DNA of 64,000 nucleotides from Litchfieldia alkalitelluris (GCF_002153425.1 NZ_KZ119600.1:3213920-3277919), one strand, 5' to 3'. Positions 39,857-49,168 are shown, counted from the stretch's first letter. Notes: generated by a model not told the origin, from the sequence alone. Program-made: numbers and translations.

Positions 39857-39969
39857 TTTAAAACACTCCTTTATTTAATATAAAAATTGTTTGATTGATA
39901 AAAAATCCATATAACGAAACCCTCAGTTTATTAATACCCAAGACTTGTCTACTTCACGCTAAAATCGAC

Positions 39970-40075
39970 AAAAAAAGCATGAGTGAAGAAAGTATATGGA
40001 CGCCGTTACTATTTTTTAACGTAACAAAGCTCCTATACATCACTTCACTCATGCCTGATCGAATCAGTTACACGT
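39970..40075 (-). promoter_or_regulatory. GlcT-type RNA antiterminator (RAT) overlapping a terminator, upstream of ptsHI
   Basis: On the minus strand ACGTGTAACTGATTCGATCA followed by GGCATGAGT (40075-40047) closely resembles the ptsG RAT sequence recognised by GlcT. The GCATGAGTGAAG (40043-40054) then pairs with CTTCACTCATGC (39977-39988), followed by seven T: a terminator. The RAT and terminator share bases, so GlcT binding would prevent termination before ptsH. It starts about 12 bases after glcT. Confidence 0.85.
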
Positions 40076-40087
40076 AAATGTGACTGC

Positions 40088-40927
40088 TTATTCATTTAAT
40101 AAACGCTGCAAATGAATTGTTATATAAATAACCTCCACATCAGCAATTTCAGTATGGACTGTTTTCTCAATCATTCTAGCAATATTTCTGGCTAAATTGT
40201 AACATAAAGGACTATCTTCCTTCAATAATTTAATAACTTTCTCTTCAATTTCAAATTCGTCCTTCATTCCCCTCTCCAACATTTCCTTTAAGTGTTGGAC
40301 AAAACGTTTATAAGGAATACTTTCTTTTTGTAACGAATAGCCTGTTTTTTCTTCCACATAAGATAAACAGTTAGATATAATCTCTGCTGTTTCTCTAGGT
40401 TTATTCTTCGATTGGTCACGAATCGCACTTTGAATATGCAGGGCTATGAATCCAACTTCTTCTTTAGGAAGAATAACATTCATTTTTCTTCCTATAAATT
40501 GCACTACCTCTTCTGCAGCTTGAAATGATTTACTATAAAGCCATTTCGTTTCCCACAAAAACGGATTTTGAATATCTATGCCCTTCTGTATTCTATCTAT
40601 AGCTAGTAACATATGCTGTGATAATGCGAAGTGAATTCTCTCGTGAAGGTCAACCCCTAGAATATCCCTAATTTTCTCAATAGCTTCATGGATGACAAGT
40701 AAGACTTCTTCCTGCCCTTTTCCTATAAGTTTTTTATATTTTTCTTGTTCAGATTGATCAACTAAGGTAAAAACCTTTTCAAATTCATTCAATCTGTCAC
40801 CCTTCTTTTTACCAAATCCAATGCCCTTACCTATTAATATAACTTCTGCACCATCATCTGATGACTGAGCAATAATTACATTATTATTTAAAGCTTTAGT
40901 AAATTGATATGATTCCTTCACTTTCAT
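40088..40927 (-). CDS. glcT: PTS-regulated transcription antiterminator GlcT
   Basis: 279 residues. N-terminal RNA-binding CAT domain with ALNNNVIIAQ and EVILIGKGIGFGKKKGD, then two PRD domains with their phosphorylatable histidines (HERIHFAL and GFIALHIQSA in PRD1; the second set in PRD2). The GKGIGFGKK segment and length match GlcT more than LicT/SacT. It stands directly before a RAT and ptsHI. In B. subtilis glcT controls ptsG-ptsH-ptsI; no ptsG is visible here. Confidence 0.93.
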   Translation of the reverse strand: MKVKESYQFTKALNNNVIIAQSSDDGAEVILIGKGIGFGKKKGDRLNEFEKVFTLVDQSEQEKYKKLIGKGQEEVLLVIHEAIEKIRDILGVDLHERIHFALSQHMLLAIDRIQKGIDIQNPFLWETKWLYSKSFQAAEEVVQFIGRKMNVILPKEEVGFIALHIQSAIRDQSKNKPRETAEIISNCLSYVEEKTGYSLQKESIPYKRFVQHLKEMLERGMKDEFEIEEKVIKLLKEDSPLCYNLARNIARMIEKTVHTEIADVEVIYITIHLQRLLNE

Positions 40928-41066
40928 TTCCTACTCCCTCAAAAATTCTACGTATAAAGTTACGTGAGGTACTGATTCACATAATAACAGGTTTTTAACG
41001 AAGTAGAAATGAAAAAGAAAAAACTTGAGAACAGTTCTGTCCCCAAGTCTGAAAGTAAATTGAAAC

Positions 41067-41089
41067 CGGCTCCGATGAAACTGGAGCCG
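41067..41089 (-). terminator. Hairpin after gerE
   Basis: CGGCTCC pairs with GGAGCCG, followed by GTTTCAATTT on the minus strand, just after the gerE stop. Confidence 0.65.
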
Positions 41090-41096
41090 ACTACCA

Positions 41097-41321
41097 TCAA
41101 ATCTTCAGTTCCCCTAATCGAACCAATTCAATGACTGCTTGAGAGCGCCCCTTTACTCCCAGCTTCTGCATTGTATTCGAAATATGATTACGAACCGTTT
41201 TTTCACTGATAAAAAGCTGTGCTGCGATTTCTTTCGTAGTTTTATCTTGAACAAGTAGTTCAAAAACTTCTCGCTCTCGCTTCGTTAAAAGCGGCTTAGG
41301 ACGGAACTCGTGTTCTTTCAA
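41097..41321 (-). CDS. gerE: Spore-coat transcription regulator GerE
   Basis: LuxR-type DNA-binding protein acting late in the mother cell to control coat genes with sigma-K. Nearly the whole protein is the helix-turn-helix domain ([32 protein letters not shown]). The TTG at 41321 lies six bases after AAAGGGTG and gives exactly 74 residues, the known GerE length. The longer frame from 41384 would add 21 residues without family support. Confidence 0.96.
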   Translation of the reverse strand: MKEHEFRPKPLLTKREREVFELLVQDKTTKEIAAQLFISEKTVRNHISNTMQKLGVKGRSQAVIELVRLGELKI

Positions 41322-41444
41322 TAGATTCACCCTTTCTTGCATGGGCTGCTTCATTGCATGCTTTGGGTAGTATTTAGTCATCATTATCTTATGTAGCTAT
41401 AAGATTTTACGTGACAGTGAAGCCGCCCCTACAAGAGAGATTTT

Positions 41445-41897
41445 TTATATTGTTTTTAATAAATTTTCTTTAACCTTATCGCTCCAAGGTATAGGTTTCT
41501 TTTTCTCGCGGTCAATCTGTACAATACGTCCTCGACCAGTATGGCAGATTTCTTCTTTTGAATTTGTGATCATGTAATGAATATCAACAGATGAAGTCCC
41601 GACATGAGCTACCTTCACTCCCACTTGTAATTCTTCATCAAAAAATACCTGTCTCAAATAATCACAATGTAAATCTGCAACAACTGGGATACTACTTCCA
41701 TTCGAAGTAAACCATTCATCTGATAATCCACAGTCTTTGAAAAAATTAATTCGAGCCTGCTCAAAATAAACGAATGTTTTCGTATTGTTCAAGTGTCCAA
41801 ATGCATCAGTTTCTGAAAACCTTACTGTTATTGGGCATTTATATTTAAAGCCTTTCACCCATTGCTCCATATCTTCAATATAATCTGGTATTGCCAT
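41445..41897 (-). CDS. ysmA: Acyl-CoA thioesterase, hotdog fold (YsmA-like)
   Basis: 150 residues of the 4-hydroxybenzoyl-CoA thioesterase type. The active-site region is RFSETDAFGHLNNTKTFVYF with the catalytic Asp and the His/Asn pair. The ATG at 41897 behind AAGGAG is preferred over GTG at 41906. A FadR-type operator lies 47 bases upstream, suggesting control with fatty-acid degradation genes. Position between gerE and sdhB matches ysmA of B. subtilis. Confidence 0.9.
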   Translation of the reverse strand: MAIPDYIEDMEQWVKGFKYKCPITVRFSETDAFGHLNNTKTFVYFEQARINFFKDCGLSDEWFTSNGSSIPVVADLHCDYLRQVFFDEELQVGVKVAHVGTSSVDIHYMITNSKEEICHTGRGRIVQIDREKKKPIPWSDKVKENLLKTI

Positions 41898-41943
41898 AGT
41901 TAACACTCCTTTTTTAATTCTACACCATCTTACGTTTTAAAAA

Positions 41944-41961
41944 CGAATGAGCATTCATTCA
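41944..41961. promoter_or_regulatory. FadR-type operator before ysmA
   Basis: CGAATGAGCATTCATTCA is a near-perfect palindrome matching the TGAATGA-N4-TCATTCA pattern of Bacillus FadR (YsiA) boxes. It has the same spacing as the box at 55421-55438. Confidence 0.7.
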
Positions 41962-41982
41962 TTATACTGTTATGAAAAAGGC

Positions 41983-42030
41983 TAGGACATTAGTGTTTTT
42001 CTCTAATAACACTACATGTCCCAGCCTATT
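41983..42030 (-). terminator. Terminator of sdhCAB
   Basis: AGGCTGGGACATGTAGTGTT pairs with AACACTAATGTCCTAGCC (few mismatches) on the minus strand. The GGCTGGGACA end resembles the ends of the repeat at 28821-29040. Confidence 0.75.
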
Positions 42031-42036
42031 CAATTA

Positions 42037-42798
42037 TTAGATGCGGTCACTACCAAAGAAATTCTTGAATGATTGTAACGTCGTATCTCTATTTAACGCA
42101 GCAATGGACGTTGTTAACGGAATTCCTTTAGGGCATGCTTGAACACAGTTTTGCGAGTTACCACAGTTTGTTAAGCCGCCTTCTCCGTCCATAATCGTCT
42201 CTAATCTTTCCGCCTTATGCATTTCTCCAGTTGGATGTGCATTAAATAAGCGAACTTGAGATAGTGCAGCAGGACCGATAAACTCTGATTTACTGTTTAC
42301 GTTCGGACAAGCTTGGAGACAAACACCACAAGTCATACATTTTGATAATTCATATGCCCATTGTCTCTTAGGTTCAGGCATGCGTGGTCCAGGTCCTAAA
42401 TCGTACGTACCATCAATAGGAATCCAAGCCTTAACACGTTTTAATGAATCGAACATACGACTTCGGTCAACAACTAGGTCCCGTGTCACTGGGAATGTGT
42501 TCAAGGGCTCTAGTTTAATTGGTTGTTCTAGTTTATCTATTAGGGCAGAACAAGATTGTTGTGGCTTGCCATTGATAACCATAGAACATGCGCCACATAC
42601 TTCTTCCAGACAGCTTGAATCCCATGCAACTGCTGTAGTAGCTTCCCCTTTATCGTTAACGGGATTTCGGCGGATCTCCATTAATGCAGAAATGACATTC
42701 ATGTTCTCACGATAAGGAATGTTAAAAGTCTCAAAATACGGATCACTATCATGTGTTTTTTGACGTTTAATCTTTAACGTGATTGTTTTTTCACTCAT
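42037..42798 (-). CDS. sdhB: Succinate dehydrogenase iron-sulfur subunit
   Basis: 253 residues of complex II passing electrons from the flavoprotein to the membrane anchor. [2Fe-2S] ligands are in SCLEEVCGACSMVINGK. The ferredoxin-like C-terminal half has CMTCGVCLQACP and NCVQACPKGIP for the other clusters. The start overlaps sdhA by four bases. Confidence 0.97.
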   Translation of the reverse strand: MSEKTITLKIKRQKTHDSDPYFETFNIPYRENMNVISALMEIRRNPVNDKGEATTAVAWDSSCLEEVCGACSMVINGKPQQSCSALIDKLEQPIKLEPLNTFPVTRDLVVDRSRMFDSLKRVKAWIPIDGTYDLGPGPRMPEPKRQWAYELSKCMTCGVCLQACPNVNSKSEFIGPAALSQVRLFNAHPTGEMHKAERLETIMDGEGGLTNCGNSQNCVQACPKGIPLTTSIAALNRDTTLQSFKNFFGSDRI

Positions 42799-44564
42799 GC
42801 TTTTGCACCTGCTTTCTTTTTCGAAGTGTAGTCTCGTTTACGAGGTTTAATTAAAGAAACATCTACATCTTCATATTCAAAATCAGGTCCTGAATTAGCT
42901 GCGTTATATTTCGCTTTTGTAGTTTTTAACCACTCTTCGTCATTTCGGTCTGGGAACTCAGGTTTATAGTGAGCACCACGGCTTTCGTTTCTGTTATAAG
43001 CTCCTAGAGTAATAACTCTTGCTAGGTCTAACATACCGCCAAGCTGACGTACGAATGCAGCACTTTGGTTACTCCATTTCGCTGTATCGTCCATGTTTAT
43101 ATTTTGATAACGTTCCATCAACTCTTGGATTTTTTCATCTGTCTTAAGTAGTTTATCATTTTCACGAACAACTGTTACGTTATCCGTCATCCAAGATCCA
43201 AGCTCTTGATGAAGTTTAAATGCATTCTCAGTTCCATCCATTTTCAAGATAGATTCAAATTCTTCCTGATCCTGCTTCACTTGCGAATCATATACTTGAG
43301 AAGATACATCTTCTGAAGTCTTTTCAAGACCTTGAATATATTCAATTGCCTTAGGACCTGCTACCATACCACCGTAAATTGCAGAAAGTAAGGAGTTAGC
43401 CCCTAGGCGGTTTGCACCGTGCTGTGAATAATCACATTCCCCTGCAGCAAATAATCCTGGAATATTTGTTTGCTGTTCGAAGTCAACCCATATACCACCC
43501 ATGGAGTAGTGAACAGCAGGGAATATCTTCATTGGTACCTTACGTGGGTCGTCACCCATGAATTTTTCATAGATTTCCATAATCCCACCAAGCTTAATAT
43601 CTAGTTCTTTCGGATCTTTATGGGAAAGATCCAGGTAAACCATATTTTCACCATTAATTCCAAGCTTCTGATCAACACATACGGAGAATATTTCACGTGT
43701 TGCAATATCACGTGGTACTAAGTTTCCGTAAGCTGGATATTTTTCTTCTAGGAAGTACCAAGGCTTTCCATCTTTATACGTCCAAACACGTCCACCTTCA
43801 CCACGAGCTGATTCACTCATTAGTCGCAGCTTATCATCACCTGGTATGGCAGTTGGATGAATTTGAATGAACTCGCCATTTGCATAGTAAGCACCCTGCT
43901 TATAAACCGCAGCTGCAGCGTAACCAGTGTTAATCATGGAGTTTGTAGATTTACCAAAGATAATTCCTGGTCCACCAGTTGCCATAATTACGGCATCGGC
44001 TTTAAAAGATTCTATTTCAGATGTATTTAAGTTTTGTGCAGTTATCCCTCTACAAGCACCTTCGTCGTCTAAGACAGCGTGTAGGAATTCCCAACCTTCA
44101 TGCTTTTTGACCAGTCCAGCTACCTCATGACGGCGTACCTGCTCATCAAGAGCATATAGTAATTGCTGACCAGTAGTTGCACCTGCAAATGCTGTACGGT
44201 GATGTTGAGTTCCACCAAATCTTCTAAGGGCAAGTATTCCTTCTCCTGTCCTGTTAAACATAACTCCCATACGATCCATCAAATGAATGATACCAGGAGC
44301 TGCGTCACACATTGCTTTTACAGGGGGCTGATTTGCAAGGAAGTCTCCACCATATACAGAATCATCAAAGTGCTCCCAAGTGGAATCCCCTTCCCCCATC
44401 GTATTCATTGCTCCATTTATGCCTCCTTGAGCACAAACAGAGTGTGATCGTTTTACTGGTACTACTGAAAATAGTTCCACAGCCACACCTGCTTCAGCAG
44501 CTTTTATCGTGGCCATCAGTCCGGCTAAACCACCGCCAACAACGATAATTTTACCTTTGCTCAT
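42795..44564 (-). CDS. sdhA: Succinate dehydrogenase flavoprotein subunit
   Basis: 589 residues. FAD-binding IIVVGGGLAGLMATIKAAE, the flavin-linking His in RSHSVCAQGGINGA and the catalytic region GEFIQIHPTAIPGDD are visible. The ATG at 44564 behind AAGGAGTG is the usual start; the longer frame from 44594 overlaps sdhC. Middle gene of sdhCAB. Confidence 0.97.
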   Translation of the reverse strand: MSKGKIIVVGGGLAGLMATIKAAEAGVAVELFSVVPVKRSHSVCAQGGINGAMNTMGEGDSTWEHFDDSVYGGDFLANQPPVKAMCDAAPGIIHLMDRMGVMFNRTGEGILALRRFGGTQHHRTAFAGATTGQQLLYALDEQVRRHEVAGLVKKHEGWEFLHAVLDDEGACRGITAQNLNTSEIESFKADAVIMATGGPGIIFGKSTNSMINTGYAAAAVYKQGAYYANGEFIQIHPTAIPGDDKLRLMSESARGEGGRVWTYKDGKPWYFLEEKYPAYGNLVPRDIATREIFSVCVDQKLGINGENMVYLDLSHKDPKELDIKLGGIMEIYEKFMGDDPRKVPMKIFPAVHYSMGGIWVDFEQQTNIPGLFAAGECDYSQHGANRLGANSLLSAIYGGMVAGPKAIEYIQGLEKTSEDVSSQVYDSQVKQDQEEFESILKMDGTENAFKLHQELGSWMTDNVTVVRENDKLLKTDEKIQELMERYQNINMDDTAKWSNQSAAFVRQLGGMLDLARVITLGAYNRNESRGAHYKPEFPDRNDEEWLKTTKAKYNAANSGPDFEYEDVDVSLIKPRKRDYTSKKKAGAKA

Positions 44565-44586
44565 ATAAAACACTCCTTCTTTTTGG

Positions 44587-45198
44587 CTACACAAATGCTA
44601 AGATTGCTCGAATTCCTATGAAAGACATTACGATGAAAAATCCCATTGTTACATAAGTTGCAATAAGTTGAGATCGTGGAGAAACGGTAATTCCCCATGT
44701 TACAGCGAATGACCATAATCCATTAGCTAAGTGGAATGATGCTGCGATAATAGAAATGATATATGCAGCCAAAGCAAGAGGGTTATCTACAATATTTGCC
44801 ATCATATCGTAGTTCACTTCTGCTCCGAAAGCCTTTTGAATTCTAGTGTCCCAGACATGCCAGGCCACAAAAATAATTGTTATTACTCCTGAGATGCGCT
44901 GTAATCGGAACATCCAGTTCCGAAAATAGCTGTATGTAGACGTATTGTGCTTTGCCTGAAAGGCAATGTATAGACCGTAGATCCCATGAAACAGAATTGG
45001 TATATAAATTAGAACAAATTCCATAACAAGTAAAAATGGTAGTTTTTCCATAAACCCTGCAGCTACATTATATGCTTCTGGCCCATTAACAGCTTGATAG
45101 TTAATCATGAAATGCACTATCAAAAAGGCTCCCAAAGGTATAACGCCCAGCAAGGAATGGATTTTACGGTAGAAAAATTCACGGTTAGTGGACATCAA
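44587..45198 (-). CDS. sdhC: Succinate dehydrogenase cytochrome b558 subunit
   Basis: 203 residues with five transmembrane helices and several histidines suited as haem ligands (for instance HFMINYQAV, HGIYGLYIAF, WHVWDTR, HLANGLW). Membrane anchor of Bacillus-type dihaem complex II, which reduces menaquinone. First gene of the operon. Confidence 0.96.
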   Translation of the reverse strand: MMSTNREFFYRKIHSLLGVIPLGAFLIVHFMINYQAVNGPEAYNVAAGFMEKLPFLLVMEFVLIYIPILFHGIYGLYIAFQAKHNTSTYSYFRNWMFRLQRISGVITIIFVAWHVWDTRIQKAFGAEVNYDMMANIVDNPLALAAYIISIIAASFHLANGLWSFAVTWGITVSPRSQLIATYVTMGFFIVMSFIGIRAILAFV

Positions 45199-45313
45199 AC
45201 TTTCCCCCTAGTCATATTTTTTCTTTTTTAAGCTCATAAAACCTGTGTAGAGATGCTGTATTTTTGCCTCCTTTTCTCAAATTCTATGATTCTATGAATT
45301 CATATATTGATAA

Positions 45314-45343
45314 ATTATACACAAGTTTTGAACATTTTGTGAA
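45314..45343 (-). promoter_or_regulatory. Predicted promoter of sdhCAB
   Basis: On the minus strand TTCACA (45338-45343) and TATAAT (45314-45319) are 18 bases apart, about 115 bases before the sdhC start. Confidence 0.5.
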
Positions 45344-45495
45344 CATGTTAATTTTACTCCTGAGACCGAATTACGTCAAGAAAGCGTATACACCTTTTAT
45401 TTTAACAGAAAAGCGTGAAATAGAACACAATCTTTATAATTTTCTAATAAAATTAGCTGTGATTCCCCTCACTGCACCTCCCTCAAATACTTGAT

Positions 45496-45537
45496 AAGGC
45501 ACTCTTTTCCGAAGAAATGGAGTGCCTTATTTTTATT
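45496..45537. terminator. Hairpin between the Ktr transporter gene and sdhC
   Basis: AAGGCACTC pairs with GAGTGCCTT, followed by ATTTTTATTT on the plus strand. It probably separates ktr transcription from the sdh promoter. The rest of 45199-45604 shows no gene. Confidence 0.6.
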
Positions 45538-45604
45538 TACTAATAATGTTCACAAAATTGTCATTAATGCCAATTCTGTTTTTTTAGTATATCATTTTTT
45601 TGAG

Positions 45605-46954
45605 TTATCCAATAATAATACGCTCTGTTGGATACTTGAAATTCGTTTTCTTTTCCTTACCTCGTACTGAGAAAAGGAATGCAACTAAACCGACACGCCC
45701 GATTAACATGAGAACCATCAGGGTGATTTGACTTGGCAATGAAAGATCAGGGGTAATTCCCATAGATAATCCACACGTTCCAAAGGCAGAACTCACTTCA
45801 AATATAATGGCCATTAATTCAAGCTCTCCACTATGTTCAAAGGCACTTACAAAAATAATAGACAAGAAAAGTCCAACAACAAAAACACTTAGGACAATAA
45901 ACGCCTTTTGACGATCTTCCTGATGAATTTCACGCCCGAATGCTTTAACATCACTACGTCCTAAGGCAAAGCTCCTAATAGTAAGGAACATAACCGCCAA
46001 GGTCGTCGTCCGAATTCCACCACCTACACTAGACGGGCTTGCCCCAATAATCATTAGTCCAGATAAGAGCAGGAGGCTAGCTAAAGTTAAATTGGAGACA
46101 TCCATCGTAGATAAGCCACCACTTCGAGCAGTTGCAGAGTTAAAAAGTGAAAAGAATAACTGCTGATGCCATGTGAGCCCCTGATAATATGCATTACTTT
46201 CTAAAATCCAAAGTCCAATTACTCCAATGATAAAAACAATAAAATAAGTTGATACAGCAATTTTTGTAAATAAACTAAATCTAAAACTCCTATCCTTAGA
46301 AGCAAAATAAGCTCGTACTTCTAAAAGAACAGGAAAACCAATCGCACCTGCGAAGATTAATAATATATTAATTAATTGTACAAAATAATCATCTGCAAAA
46401 GGCACTAATGATTGCCCAGTTACATCAAAACCAGCATTAGTAAAAGCTGTTAACGCCCCAAAGGCACCTTGATAAAAAGCTTCTGCAGCAGTATCAAAGT
46501 AATTCAAATAATATGTACCTAAAATTAATGCACCTATCAGTTCGATTCCTAAGGCAACACCTAATATTCCCCTCATTAAGCTCACAAGGCCAGAAAAGGC
46601 AATTTGGTTTTGGTCTACCATAATCAGCATCCGCTGGGATAAAACTATTTTACGGCCAAAAATCATCCAAATAAATGTTCCTAAGGTCATTACACCAATT
46701 CCGCCTAGTTGGATTGCTAGAGCAAGGAAAAATACTCCCCAACCGCTATACGTTTCAGAAACGTTAACAACAGTGAGACCAGTTACACTCACTGCACTGA
46801 CAGATGTGAATAGTGCTTCAGAGAAAGAGACATACACTCCTTCCTGCGCAGAAATAGGTAATGCCAAGAAAATGGCAAACACAAACATAGCTATAATATA
46901 TGATAATACTATAATTCTAAATGGACTGAGAAATTTACTTAATCCCAATTTCAT
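45605..46954 (-). CDS. Ktr-type potassium uptake transmembrane subunit (KtrB/KtrD family)
   Basis: 449 residues with the four membrane-pore-membrane repeats of the TrkH/KtrB family. The pore signatures are VSVTGLTVV, FTNAGFDVTG, ATARSGGLSTM and SAFGTCGLSMG, each with the filter glycine. It works with a cytosolic KtrA/KtrC nucleotide-binding subunit, for which no gene lies nearby, making KtrD-like the better guess. Divergent from yslB. Confidence 0.92.
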   Translation of the reverse strand: MKLGLSKFLSPFRIIVLSYIIAMFVFAIFLALPISAQEGVYVSFSEALFTSVSAVSVTGLTVVNVSETYSGWGVFFLALAIQLGGIGVMTLGTFIWMIFGRKIVLSQRMLIMVDQNQIAFSGLVSLMRGILGVALGIELIGALILGTYYLNYFDTAAEAFYQGAFGALTAFTNAGFDVTGQSLVPFADDYFVQLINILLIFAGAIGFPVLLEVRAYFASKDRSFRFSLFTKIAVSTYFIVFIIGVIGLWILESNAYYQGLTWHQQLFFSLFNSATARSGGLSTMDVSNLTLASLLLLSGLMIIGASPSSVGGGIRTTTLAVMFLTIRSFALGRSDVKAFGREIHQEDRQKAFIVLSVFVVGLFLSIIFVSAFEHSGELELMAIIFEVSSAFGTCGLSMGITPDLSLPSQITLMVLMLIGRVGLVAFLFSVRGKEKKTNFKYPTERIIIG

Positions 46955-47123
46955 CTAATTTTACCTCCGATTTATTTCGGGATTTAGTATATCATTAGTT
47001 CATCTCAGTTACCATAAGGTATTATAGTTTTCATAATAATTCTCCTTAAATTAGCATTAATGTGGTAATATGATTAAGGAAATAATGAAAGATAGACGAT
47101 CAGGATACGGGGGATAATGTTTG

Positions 47124-47567
47124 ATGGAAAACAAAAGTAAATCGCTTGAACTGAATGAAGAAAATATGAACGTTCCAACCTATAGTTATCAGTTACTCAG
47201 ACATATGCTAATTCCTGAACTTCTAGGAAAAGAAGAAGAGATGATCTTGTACTGGGCTGGTAAATCAATCGCTAGAAAATTATATGAAGATGGTGTGCCA
47301 GAATTGAGCTCCTTCTTTGAACAAGCTAGTTGGGGAACACTTTCTTTATTAAAAGAAAAACGTACAGAAAAACAATATGAGCTTATTGCCCCTTTAATGG
47401 AAAAAGATCGTCCACTTACTTTAGAATGCGGTTTCCTCGCCCAATGGACTGAATTTCAACAAGGTTTTATAACAGAAGCCACTTATGAGTTAAAAAAGAA
47501 AAAGCCATGTACTTATCGAATCATTGTCAGATGGGACAAAGGAGATCCAGTGGGGGATAGAACATAA
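47124..47567 (+). CDS. yslB: YslB family protein (DUF2507)
   Basis: 147 residues. SYQLLRHMLIPELLGKEEEM, ILYWAGKSIARKL and LECGFLAQ are typical of DUF2507, a cytosolic family of unknown role with a fold related to V4R domains. ATG at 47124 behind GGGGGA; TTG one codon upstream is an alternative. It lies near lysC, as in B. subtilis. Confidence 0.9.
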   Translation: MENKSKSLELNEENMNVPTYSYQLLRHMLIPELLGKEEEMILYWAGKSIARKLYEDGVPELSSFFEQASWGTLSLLKEKRTEKQYELIAPLMEKDRPLTLECGFLAQWTEFQQGFITEATYELKKKKPCTYRIIVRWDKGDPVGDRT

Positions 47568-47619
47568 GGCTAACCTAACCTGAGTGATTTTATTAAATAT
47601 TTATAAACAACTTGAAGCT

Positions 47620-47653
47620 AAGGCTGTCCCAAGAGGGCGCCTTTTATTTTTTA
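47620..47653 (+). terminator. Terminator of yslB
   Basis: AAGGC and TCCC pair with GGG and GCCTT across a short loop and are followed by TTATTTTTT. Confidence 0.7.
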
Positions 47654-47665
47654 GCTTTGTTAATA

Positions 47666-47703
47666 AAAAGAAAATATGCGCAAAAGAAAGACTTTTGCGC
47701 ATA
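47666..47703 (-). terminator. Probable terminator of lysC
   Basis: A perfect stem TATGCGCAAAAG with CTTTTGCGCATA, followed on the minus strand by TTTTCTTTTT, about 90 bases after the lysC stop. Confidence 0.75.
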
Positions 47704-47788
47704 CTCTGAATTCTCCTTATATAAGCCACTAAAAAGAAAGATAGTCTTTCAATCACTGTTCAACTGCTGTGATTTTTGTGACTTCCTA

Positions 47789-49030
47789 TTAAGAAGTCAC
47801 CTTTTCAGCTTCCTTCACTGCATCTAAATCAAAGGCTTTATGTAGTGCCTCTACACCTTTGACCATATCTACTTCAGGCACAACAGCCGATACTTTAATT
47901 TCAGAAGTACTAACCATCTTTATCGTAATTTCCTCTTCAGCTAAGCAGCTAAACATATTGGCAGCAACCCCTGGGTTAGATACCATTCCTGAACCGACGA
48001 TTGAAACCTTTGCTAAGCCTTCTTCATGACGAATTTGTTTAAAGCCAAGTAGTTCCTGTCTAGTATTTAAAATTTCCAAGGCTTCTTCTAATTTTTGAGT
48101 ATGAATAGAAAATGATACATTCAACTCATTTTCTCCTGTTAATTGTTGGATGATAATATCCACATCTATACCTGACCCCGCCAATGCTGAAAATACATTA
48201 GACATGGAATCATATTCATTTGGTAATCTTTCTATTGTAATTTTCGTTACTGCACCTTCAAATGCTAATCCTCTTACTACTAAATTCTGCTCCATTGATG
48301 CTTCCTCCTCAACGATTGTCCCTTCGGCATCAACCATACTTGACCGCACGATTAGGGGTAATTGATAATTTTTTGCAAATTCAACTGCCCTTGGGTGTAG
48401 AACACCTGCCCCAAGATTAGCAAGCTCCAACATCTCATCATATGAAATACTCTGTAATTGACGGGCCTGCTTTGCCACACGAGGATCACATGTATATACT
48501 CCTGTTACGTCCGTAAAAATTGTGCAAGATTCCGCATTTAATGCCGCAGCTATGGCAACTGCCGTCGTATCTGAACCACCGCGACCTAAAGTTGTGATTT
48601 CCCCATCCTCTGACATACCTTGAAAGCCTGCAACAATGACTACTTTATCTTCATTAAGGTAAGACTCTACTCTTTCAGTATCTATGCCTGTTATTCTCGC
48701 ATTTTGATGCACAGGCTCAGTTTTAATACCCGCTTGCCACCCAGTTAACGATACGGCACTTATTCCCATTTCCTTGAGTGCCATTACCATCAAAGAGATA
48801 GTAACCTGTTCACCAGTGCTTAAAAGCATATCCATTTCCCGCTTATCAGGTGATTCACTAATATCATGCGCAAGTTCCACTAATGCATCTGTTGATTTCC
48901 CCATAGCTGATAACACGGTGACTACGCGATTACCTGCATCTCTTTCTTGTTTAATTCTCTGTGCAGCTCGCTTAATGCGGGATACATCACCTACTGATGT
49001 ACCACCGAACTTCTGAACAATCGTTGCCAA
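47789..49030 (-). CDS. lysC: Aspartate kinase II, lysine-regulated
   Basis: Phosphorylates aspartate, entry to the lysine/diaminopimelate, threonine and methionine pathways. N-terminal VQKFGGTSV, the kinase loop TTLGRGGSDTTAVA, and two C-terminal ACT domains (about residues 265-400) with KVSIVGSGMVSNPGVA. 413 residues. TTG at 49030 is eight bases after AGGAGG; TTG at 49033 is possible. An internal start for the small beta subunit, known in B. subtilis, was not verified. Controlled by a lysine riboswitch. Confidence 0.95.
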   Translation of the reverse strand: MATIVQKFGGTSVGDVSRIKRAAQRIKQERDAGNRVVTVLSAMGKSTDALVELAHDISESPDKREMDMLLSTGEQVTISLMVMALKEMGISAVSLTGWQAGIKTEPVHQNARITGIDTERVESYLNEDKVVIVAGFQGMSEDGEITTLGRGGSDTTAVAIAAALNAESCTIFTDVTGVYTCDPRVAKQARQLQSISYDEMLELANLGAGVLHPRAVEFAKNYQLPLIVRSSMVDAEGTIVEEEASMEQNLVVRGLAFEGAVTKITIERLPNEYDSMSNVFSALAGSGIDVDIIIQQLTGENELNVSFSIHTQKLEEALEILNTRQELLGFKQIRHEEGLAKVSIVGSGMVSNPGVAANMFSCLAEEEITIKMVSTSEIKVSAVVPEVDMVKGVEALHKAFDLDAVKEAEKVTS

Positions 49031-49137
49031 CAAAAACGCCTCCTCTTCTTAATCAACCAATCTGACAATTTCCCTTTTTCTGTAAAAGATAAACTGGAAT
49101 TTCTTCTTGCCGAAAAAGAGTAGACCAAACTCACTAC

Positions 49138-49168
49138 AAAAAAACGGCAGTGGGAGGTCCCACTGCCG
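49138..49168 (-). terminator. Terminator of the lysine riboswitch
   Basis: CGGCAGTGGGA pairs with TCCCACTGCCG in a perfect stem, followed by seven T on the minus strand. It lies between the aptamer and lysC. Confidence 0.92.

Noticed and set aside
41322-41384. N-terminal extension of GerE
   Set aside because: The TTG at 41321 has a proper ribosome site and gives the known 74-residue GerE; the extension has neither.
45264-45494. Plus-strand frame of 76 codons before the hairpin at 45496
   Set aside because: No ribosome site; the region overlaps the likely sdhC promoter on the other strand.
47779-47801. Hairpin GTGACTTC/GAAGTCAC at the lysC stop as terminator
   Set aside because: No T-run follows in the lysC direction; the stem at 47675-47703 is a better terminator.
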